DNA of 64,000 bases from Parashewanella hymeniacidonis. Lineage in GTDB: Bacteria; Pseudomonadota; Gammaproteobacteria; Enterobacterales; Shewanellaceae. The notes beneath the pieces were generated by a model. The model did no database searches. It worked only from the letters and a program-made list of their open reading frames with translations, and was not told the origin of the DNA. Position numbers and translations under genes: made by a program. Shown here piece by piece: positions 59,164 through 64,000 of this stretch. The stretch's first letter is position 1. Each line of letters begins with the position of its first letter. The stretch covers positions 1 through 64,000 of the forward strand of contig NZ_JAFEUN010000003.1 of the NCBI RefSeq assembly GCF_016900895.1, read 5' to 3'.

Positions 59164-59349
59164 TATGAGATAGAGGGTGCTAAGTACCACAAACTATCAT
59201 TTGCAATAGATCACCAATTTATCAAAGCGATATGGATTTCCAACCAGCCAGCTATATTAGAGGAGCGATATAATTCTGAAGCATATTACTCTTTAATGAG
59301 CACTCGTGATTCCGCTGCTGCATTACTATGGGCTTCAAATGTTAAATAA
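59164..59349 (+). pseudogene. Possible gene remnant after repeat copy 1
   Basis: An open stretch on the plus strand reads like a protein (FAIDHQFIKAIWISNQPAIL; STRDSAAALLWASNVK) and ends at TAA 59347-59349, but it lacks a convincing start. It follows repeat 1 just as the 122-residue gene follows repeat 2, so it may be a decayed gene that used the same promoter. The rest to 59505 is featureless AT-rich DNA. Confidence 0.25.
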
Positions 59350-59505
59350 GCTGATTGATAACTAGTGCGAATAAGATTTTGTAGTTCAGTCTGATGTAAC
59401 AACTTTCAACTTTTTATAAAACTTCAAATAGTCCTAAGTGGGACACAAAGACGGTTTGGCTTGTGCCCCTAAGTCATTTAAATGATCTAGCTTATTATTT
59501 GATAT

Positions 59506-60330
59506 TTACAGGGTTACCTTAACATCCTGTTCTTCACCTTTACGTATAACTCTTAAAACAGAGTAGATTTGAGAAGGGGGAACCTCCCTTAGTAACTTGA
59601 CTGCATGACTTACATTCTTGACGTTGACACCATCAATTGAAATTAATACATCATTTACTAATACATTTGAATTGAAAGCGGGAGAGTCTTCTACGACAAT
59701 TTCGACTAGGAGCCCTGTATTTCGTCCTAATGTTGTTCTTTGCTTTGGAGTCAAATCTCTTAAAGAGATACCAAATTTTGGCTTAAAATTTGATTTTACA
59801 AAATATATAGCCTCTTGATCATACCTGCGTTGATGTGTGGTTATTGGAATGATTTGTGTATCGTGGGTTGTTGATGTTTCAGTGTATGTACCTGTTATTG
59901 TACCACTAGAGATCGAACCGTAATGATTAGTTGTTGTATTACTTGGTATAAGTAAAGTATTTGTCGTTGCCTGGGTATTGGTATATTGTGCATTTACAAG
60001 AACAACTGTTGCACCAACTATTAAAGCTTGTTTTGCTGCGTTGCTAGTATCCTCATAAACGCCATTGAATGATGAATAGCCAATTGGTATATATCGTTTG
60101 GAACGCAAAATGAGAGTATCTCTAGTCAAATTATTGCTGCTAAGTATTTTTGGCATCTCTCCTTTGGAAATAAGCTCTACATCTGGTATAGCCTTAATAT
60201 CCACATATGAGTGATAAAACTGCTTGTAACCACTTTGAGCGCAACTAACCAGAAACAGAGGGGTTATTAGCAACGTTATAACCTTTATCCATTCTTTCTT
60301 CATATTGCATACAAATGCAGCTTTTTTCAT
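59506..60330 (-). CDS. PDZ-domain lipoprotein
   Basis: A 274-residue protein with a lipobox (TLLITPLFLVSCAQSGYKQF). The middle is rich in Thr/Asn/Ser (TQATTNTLLIPSNTTTNHYG), resembling low-complexity surface linkers. The C-terminal 90 residues form a PDZ domain (TGLLVEIVVEDSPAFNSNVL; VNDVLISIDGVNVKNVSHAV). There is no protease domain. ATG 60330 is chosen because upstream codons in the frame fall inside the direct repeat. It sits alone between the two repeats and is a possible inserted or duplicated cassette. Confidence 0.65.
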   Translation of the reverse strand: MKKAAFVCNMKKEWIKVITLLITPLFLVSCAQSGYKQFYHSYVDIKAIPDVELISKGEMPKILSSNNLTRDTLILRSKRYIPIGYSSFNGVYEDTSNAAKQALIVGATVVLVNAQYTNTQATTNTLLIPSNTTTNHYGSISSGTITGTYTETSTTHDTQIIPITTHQRRYDQEAIYFVKSNFKPKFGISLRDLTPKQRTTLGRNTGLLVEIVVEDSPAFNSNVLVNDVLISIDGVNVKNVSHAVKLLREVPPSQIYSVLRVIRKGEEQDVKVTL

Positions 60331-60390
60331 ATTTACTATTCTCTTTTTGGCTGAAAGATGCAGCCGTATTTCAAACTTTTTAATACTATT

Positions 60391-60496
60391 AAATTTGATT
60401 GTTAGCCCATAATTATGCCAAACAATAAAGTCGTAAAGTGTGAGATGCATTTGTTTATGCAATTTAGATATTAATTAATATAGATAAGGAATAAAT
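60391..60496. repeat. Direct repeat, copy 2 (about 106 bp)
   Basis: Second copy of the repeat at 59051-59156. It ends 31 bp before the 122-residue gene and contains TTAATATAGATAAGGAATAAAT, so it may hold that gene's promoter. Confidence 0.75.
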
Positions 60497-60527
60497 TGGC
60501 AATTAAAAAATAGAGGCATTAGAGTAT

Positions 60528-60896
60528 ATGGGGTTTGGTGTAAATAATGATCCTGAGAAAGTATTTAAAGATACGCTAGCAAGGCATAATGATTCAGTCC
60601 AGAAAGATAAAGAGTTTAAACAGCTAGTTAATGACTTGTCTCCTTTGAAGTTTAGAACCAGCAAAGAGTTATCTGCATACATTGTCCAGAATAATTTAGG
60701 TCATCACTATCCTAATATTTCTGGTGTGCTCGATATGAGTAATGGCGAAGATTCATGGAAGTATGAAGGCGGGTTTCCGCCAGATATTTATCGTAGGCTT
60801 TGCATTGAGTTAAAACTGGAAAGCCAGCACAGCTTAGCGAGACCTGGCAGTTTTAAATCGTACAACCAATTAAGTAAAGAAGACGATTTGTTTTAA
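60528..60896 (+). CDS. Hypothetical protein, 122 residues
   Basis: Hydrophilic and probably cytoplasmic (MGFGVNNDPEKVFKDTLARH; LKFRTSKELSAYIVQNNLG; FPPDIYRRLCIELKLESQ). No domain is recognised. It is the first of two small plus-strand genes separated by 24 bp that end at a terminator, which makes them a likely bicistronic unit. Confidence 0.55.
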   Translation: MGFGVNNDPEKVFKDTLARHNDSVQKDKEFKQLVNDLSPLKFRTSKELSAYIVQNNLGHHYPNISGVLDMSNGEDSWKYEGGFPPDIYRRLCIELKLESQHSLARPGSFKSYNQLSKEDDLF

Positions 60897-60920
60897 TTAA
60901 AAGCCATAAGAGATTAAAAG

Positions 60921-61328
60921 TTGAAACTTACAGGAAATACACCGATAGAGCGTAAACGCAATTTAGCACACATTGTTATAGAACACTTATTGGCGCTCAA
61001 TATCAAGGCCAAGCTTATTGAAAATCATAGAAACTCAATTGGACACACTGCAAGATTTTTGATTGATAGCGATATTGGCTTAATACATTTGACGGCTACA
61101 GGAAATAAAGCACCTAACTCATCAATAGCCGTCGCAGAATTTAAAACTGGTAATCAAGACTACCTTGCTGACATCAAGTATATCGCTTATGGCTGGAATA
61201 CTGCTGATGACCAAACAGTCTTAGCTTTTGTTAAGTCTAAGGATGTTGGAGGGCATAAAAGGCTTTCAAAAGGTAAGATTATTGAGTTGAGTGATAAGAA
61301 ATTGAGTACTGATCATTTATGCCAATAG
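60921..61328 (+). CDS. Hypothetical protein, 135 residues
   Basis: It starts with TTG after the first gene of the pair. Mixed alpha/beta composition (RKRNLAHIVIEHLLALNIKA; HTARFLIDSDIGLIHLTATG; SSIAVAEFKTGNQDYLADIK) might be a small nuclease-like fold (D-x-E-F-K), but the motif is too weak to claim. No signal peptide. Cotranscribed with the 122-residue gene. Confidence 0.5.
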   Translation: MKLTGNTPIERKRNLAHIVIEHLLALNIKAKLIENHRNSIGHTARFLIDSDIGLIHLTATGNKAPNSSIAVAEFKTGNQDYLADIKYIAYGWNTADDQTVLAFVKSKDVGGHKRLSKGKIIELSDKKLSTDHLCQ

Positions 61329-61336
61329 TTTTTTAT

Positions 61337-61370
61337 AAGACCTGAATCGATAACGACTGAGGTCTTTTGT
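61337..61370 (+). terminator. Terminator after the two small genes
   Basis: AAGACCT ... AGGTCTT followed by TTGT, nine bases after the stop codon. The stem has seven pairs with a 16-base loop. Confidence 0.6.
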
Positions 61371-61654
61371 AGGGTATTTATGAATCAAAGGTTTCTATCA
61401 CATGGAAAAACCATAGCGGCCTATTCTGAATTGATGTGCATCAACATTACAAATAACAACCTTTATAATTTTAAAGTCTAAATTCAGGTTCACTTTTACC
61501 GGAATACGCACTTTATTACAAAAATATCGCAAACATCTATCGAACAATACCCCAGATTAAACCTTAACCATTGATTAATATAAATTAATCTTAATTGAAT
61601 AATTAACTATTTTTTGTATTAATTAGTTATCAATATTAATTATCTGATACTTTA
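61371..61654. other. AT-rich stretch, candidate transposon-end region
   Basis: 284 bp without a gene. It holds a perfect 14-bp palindrome TTGATGTGCATCAA (61431-61444), AACAACCTTTATAATTTT (61454-61471) and TTAACCATTGATTAATAT (61564-61581). The last two loosely recall the CAACCATAAATTGATA-type TnsB sites of type I-F CASTs. No TGT...ACA terminal pair is proven. It also contains the promoter region of the TniQ gene. Confidence 0.3.
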
Positions 61655-63421
61655 TTGAAACTCCTCAATCGCTTGTACCTCCACCCCAATGAGCTTCTCC
61701 CTTGCTACCTGCATCGATTAGCCAACGCAAACGGCTATCGCAACATTCAAACTTTGATGAAGAATTTAGGTGAAGAACTTATCAACACAAGGGTTCCAAG
61801 TAAGCGTTTATTTTTTGGTGAGTTTGATACTGACAAACTTTCATATCTAGTGAACTTAGAGCCTAACCAAATAACTCAACATCGCTTATCAAATACTGCC
61901 GCAACTAGAATCAAATACAAACAGCAAGAGTACTTAATGAAGCTGATAGACTTTACGTATCTGAGAATTTGTCCTACCTGTTACCAAAATTCTGGTGAAT
62001 TAAACCTTCTCAATTCATTGAAGTTCAAAACCTATTGTAGTAAACATCGCTGTAGGATGATCTCTGTTGACAATGAGACAGGAAAAAGATTCAGCTGGAG
62101 TACACATTACCTCAGAAAAAAGATAAATTACATAAAAGATAACACTCCTCATAACCACACTTGTGAAGCTGAGATAACGATAAATACTCACATTGATGGA
62201 CTATGGCAAAACAAGTCACCTAAAACTTATCCTTGTGTTGAAGGTTTCAACATCGCTGAATTTTTAGATATCGTCTCGTTCCTCTCACGCTTTCATTATC
62301 GAGCATATCCATCAAATACAAAAAATAAAAATCAGTATTTAGCAGCCCACTGGTATTTGAAAGATTGGCCTAAGTCGTATTTCAATCTTCTTGAGCACTT
62401 TCAAAATAACCCAATGAGTAATAAGCGCTTAACGGGAATTAGGAAGTGCTATCGTGATTTATACGACGAACTTTATGCCAAAAGTAATCAGGTTTCCGAA
62501 GGGTATACTTGGCTTAGAAAGTACTTTGAAAGCTATATCGAAACACATTTCGCTAATGGCGTAATTTCAACTTCGTCAAAATGGATAGCTGCTAATACAA
62601 TTGCATCAGCTGAATACATTAATGAAAAAACAGCTTGCCAATTTTTGTCAGTCCCAAAGACCAAGCTTAGCATTTTTATTCGTGAGGGATTTATCCAGCC
62701 TTATGAATCATCAGTAAACGGTAATTGTGTTTTTAAACGTAGCGAGATGGATACTCTCCGAAAGCGGCTAACTAAATGTCTCAGTCTTACAGAAGCTTCC
62801 AGCCTATTACAAATTAGTCAATTTCGCCTCAGAACTCTTATTAGATCAAACATCATCACACCACTTCTTCAGCCATCTGAAACCAGCAGAGATTGGCTGA
62901 TAGAAGAAAATGAACTTATTAAACTAGTAAAACAATTGAAACAAAGAGCTTCGTTAATAGATACTGGAAAAGGACGTGAGAGTAGTTATAAGCAATTTTC
63001 TTTACGAGGAGATAACTTTGCATCTGTCATCTGCAAGATGCTGTCTGGTAGGCTTAGCTTCACTTTAAGCCAATCAAAAAGCTCACCTCTTTCCTTTCAA
63101 CAATTCACACCAATGCTTTCAATTGAAGATCCTGAAGATGAATTACACCTAACACCAAGTGATGCTTGCAAAAAGCTAGGGATAAACAAAAACGTTATTT
63201 ACGATTTCATAAAAAGAGGCTTTGTAAAAGGCGTCAAACTAAAAGTGAATCGTACGACAAGACCTGTGCTTCATATCACAGCTACAAGCATTAAAGAATT
63301 TCAAGCCCGATATTATCTTCGACATCAACTAAAAGGTAAGCCGCTGCAAGACTATGAGCTTATTTCAGGGACAAGTGTGGATGATGGTATTATTAACTTA
63401 TACACCAATAAACTTAATTAA
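61655..63421 (+). CDS. tniQ: TniQ/TnsD-family transposition protein
   Basis: 588 residues from TTG 61655 (an in-frame TAA closes the frame upstream). The N-terminus NELLPCYLHRLANANGYRNI is the TniQ signature, and a zinc site is formed by C106-P-T-C109 and C128-S-K-H131. DWPKSYFNLLEHF (about 237-249) has a counterpart in the V. cholerae CAST TniQ. Three MerR/excisionase-like HTH units follow: EKTACQFLSVPKTKLSIF (about 324), LTEASSLLQISQFRLRTL (about 378) and TPSDACKKLGINKNVIYD (about 500). TniQ proteins carry target-site information to TnsC. A CAST TniQ is nearer 400 residues, so this is a long form, perhaps a TnsD-like direct DNA binder. It converges on the CRISPR array. Confidence 0.88.
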   Translation: MKLLNRLYLHPNELLPCYLHRLANANGYRNIQTLMKNLGEELINTRVPSKRLFFGEFDTDKLSYLVNLEPNQITQHRLSNTAATRIKYKQQEYLMKLIDFTYLRICPTCYQNSGELNLLNSLKFKTYCSKHRCRMISVDNETGKRFSWSTHYLRKKINYIKDNTPHNHTCEAEITINTHIDGLWQNKSPKTYPCVEGFNIAEFLDIVSFLSRFHYRAYPSNTKNKNQYLAAHWYLKDWPKSYFNLLEHFQNNPMSNKRLTGIRKCYRDLYDELYAKSNQVSEGYTWLRKYFESYIETHFANGVISTSSKWIAANTIASAEYINEKTACQFLSVPKTKLSIFIREGFIQPYESSVNGNCVFKRSEMDTLRKRLTKCLSLTEASSLLQISQFRLRTLIRSNIITPLLQPSETSRDWLIEENELIKLVKQLKQRASLIDTGKGRESSYKQFSLRGDNFASVICKMLSGRLSFTLSQSKSSPLSFQQFTPMLSIEDPEDELHLTPSDACKKLGINKNVIYDFIKRGFVKGVKLKVNRTTRPVLHITATSIKEFQARYYLRHQLKGKPLQDYELISGTSVDDGIINLYTNKLN

Positions 63422-63426
63422 ATAAT

Positions 63427-63459
63427 AAGCTGTTGAGCTAAGAAAAGCTTCAACAGCTT
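63427..63459. terminator. Bidirectional terminator between tniQ and CRISPR array
   Basis: AAGCTGTTGA ... TCAACAGCTT makes a perfect ten-bp stem six bases after the tniQ stop. The symmetric form suits termination of tniQ from the left and of the pre-crRNA from the right. Confidence 0.75.
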
Positions 63460-63517
63460 ATAGGTCAAGCAACTAACTAATTTTCAACAATACATTAATC
63501 AGGCATTGTGATTGTGT

Positions 63518-63665
63518 ATTTTTAGCTACCTGTGCGGTAGGTTACACTTACAACCAGCAACTTGAGCACCTACTAACATTTTCGGCTACCTGTGCGGTAG
63601 GTTACTATGGATGACAGCGAAAACATGCTGAGCGATTATTTTCGGCTACCTGTGCGGTAGGTTAC
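63518..63665 (-). CRISPR. Type I-F CRISPR mini-array, three repeats and two spacers
   Basis: Three 28-bp repeats (63518-63545, 63578-63605, 63638-63665) with an exact 60-bp period and two 32-bp spacers (63546-63577, 63606-63637). On the minus strand each repeat reads GTAAC, then stem CTACC, loop GCACA, stem GGTAG, then an eight-base tail. This is the Cas6f/Csy4 hairpin and 8-nt 5' handle of type I-F. The transcript runs leftward, downstream of cas6f. The last repeat in that direction (63545-63518) has a changed tail, CTAAAAAT instead of CCGAAAAT. 28/32 spacing and hairpin make the type secure. Confidence 0.95.
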
Positions 63666-63788
63666 AAGAAAAAATACAGTAAAAGCCCATACTTCTCTGA
63701 CTGTTACAATGATTCCTACAAAAGCACCCATCTATTTTCACCATAGATTAACCTCCTGATATTTAAGTGCATTTAACTCTCGTAGAAA
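63666..63788 (-). promoter_or_regulatory. Probable CRISPR leader / spacer between cas6f and array
   Basis: 123 bp of AT-rich DNA between the cas6f stop and the first repeat. The array may be transcribed from here or by read-through from the cas operon. No convincing promoter can be named. Confidence 0.4.
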
Positions 63789-64000
63789 TTAATGGTCGAA
63801 ACTTAGATCTGGTACGGTTCCCATTATTAACTGATTAGAACCGAGCCCGTAGTGACTAAAATCACATTTCACCTCTTTTACTCCTTCCACTTTTTCAATA
63901 TATAACGGAAAGGAACGCCTCGAACTTTGACTAATCAAAATTAATTTATGAAATAAACCGAAGCTTCTGTCTTTATATTCATGCTGAGGTTGGTATTCTC
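63789..64000 (-). CDS. cas6f: Cas6f (Csy4) crRNA endonuclease, C-terminal part
   Basis: The frame enters at the right edge and ends with TAA at 63791-63789 (about 69 residues visible). It reads FGLFHKLILISQSSRRSFPL, then YIEKVEGVKEV and CDFSHYGLGSNQLIMGTVPDL. This matches the end of Cas6f: a final strand with F-x-x-YGL-(S/G), as in P. aeruginosa Csy4 (FTCYGLSKGG) and the V. cholerae CAST Cas6 (FSSYGLSNSE...PVPL). Cas6f cuts pre-crRNA at the hairpin seen in the adjacent array. The N-terminus and the other cas genes lie outside the window. Confidence 0.85.
   Translation of the reverse strand, partial: EYQPQHEYKDRSFGLFHKLILISQSSRRSFPLYIEKVEGVKEVKCDFSHYGLGSNQLIMGTVPDLSFDH

Noticed and set aside
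59431-59446. GTCCTAAGTGGGAC-like dyad similar to the 52838/53705 operators
   Set aside because: The half-sites are GTCC/GGGAC, not TGTCAC/GTGACA; the resemblance is too weak to add it to the regulon.
59869-59876. TGTTGATG, identical to the terminal octamer of the V. cholerae CAST
   Set aside because: It lies inside the coding part of the PDZ lipoprotein gene, with no associated TnsB-like repeats.
63518-63665. Simple tandem repeat or attC-like array
   Set aside because: Unique 32-bp spacers, exact 60-bp period, I-F hairpin and an adjacent Cas6f make CRISPR the only good reading.

Overview
The window looks like the chromosome of an AT-rich marine gammaproteobacterium, most likely in or near the Shewanellaceae (Alteromonadales). 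The basis is the conserved neighbourhood orn / tRNA-Gly / rsgA / psd / mscM, together with recG, parC, dgkA, an RhlE-type helicase, a DUF3014 protein and a BCCT transporter. The species cannot be named from the sequence. Gene density is high on both strands and many genes use TTG or GTG starts.

Layout. 1-2.9 kb: an insertion element cut by the left edge abuts an ankyrin-repeat gene that has lost its 5' end. 2.9-12.5 kb: mostly housekeeping genes (dgkA, DEAD-box helicase, thioredoxin-fold protein, GNAT, recG, DUF3014 protein, lipid A phosphoethanolamine transferase, HAD phosphatase). A 263-bp MITE-like element with TA target duplication has split a small gene here. 12.5-24.3 kb: a DUF418 membrane protein, an AraC regulator between two paralogous MFS transporters, a second copy of the MITE, a porin, a BCCT transporter, and a DnaQ-like exonuclease paired with a cNMP/CBS/DUF294 signalling protein. 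24.5-33.8 kb: three identical tRNA-Gly(GCC) genes plus a decayed fourth copy, orn, rsgA, psd, a SpoU-type methyltransferase, mscM, a GDPD, a hydroxyacid dehydrogenase and a FAH-family protein. 33.9-40.4 kb: AraC regulator, small periplasmic protein, a 455-residue orphan, parC and a PQQ-type sugar dehydrogenase.

From about 40.5 kb to the right edge the content is accessory. A leftward run of five closely spaced genes (DUF262; DUF262+HNH; NERD-nuclease/SF1 helicase; TPR-like+OB; type I HsdR) looks like a composite anti-invader operon. Its HsdM and HsdS partners lie 11-18 kb upstream on the same strand. Two lipoproteins and a divergent Crp-like regulator lie between the two blocks and share two copies of the palindrome TGTCAC-N4-GTGACA.

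The right edge holds the most interesting structure. A TniQ/TnsD-family transposition protein (588 aa, zinc finger, three MerR-like HTH units) converges on a three-repeat CRISPR array of exact 60-bp period with a type I-F hairpin. Beyond the array is the C-terminus of a Cas6f (Csy4) gene on the minus strand. Together these are the signature of a Tn7-like type I-F CRISPR-associated transposon (CAST). The remaining cas genes, any cas-operon tniQ and tnsABC would lie to the right of this window. The long, separately oriented TniQ next to a minimal array is not the textbook arrangement (tniQ-cas8-cas7-cas6-array, all on one strand). It may mean a second, protein-guided targeting route, with the defence genes to the left as possible cargo.
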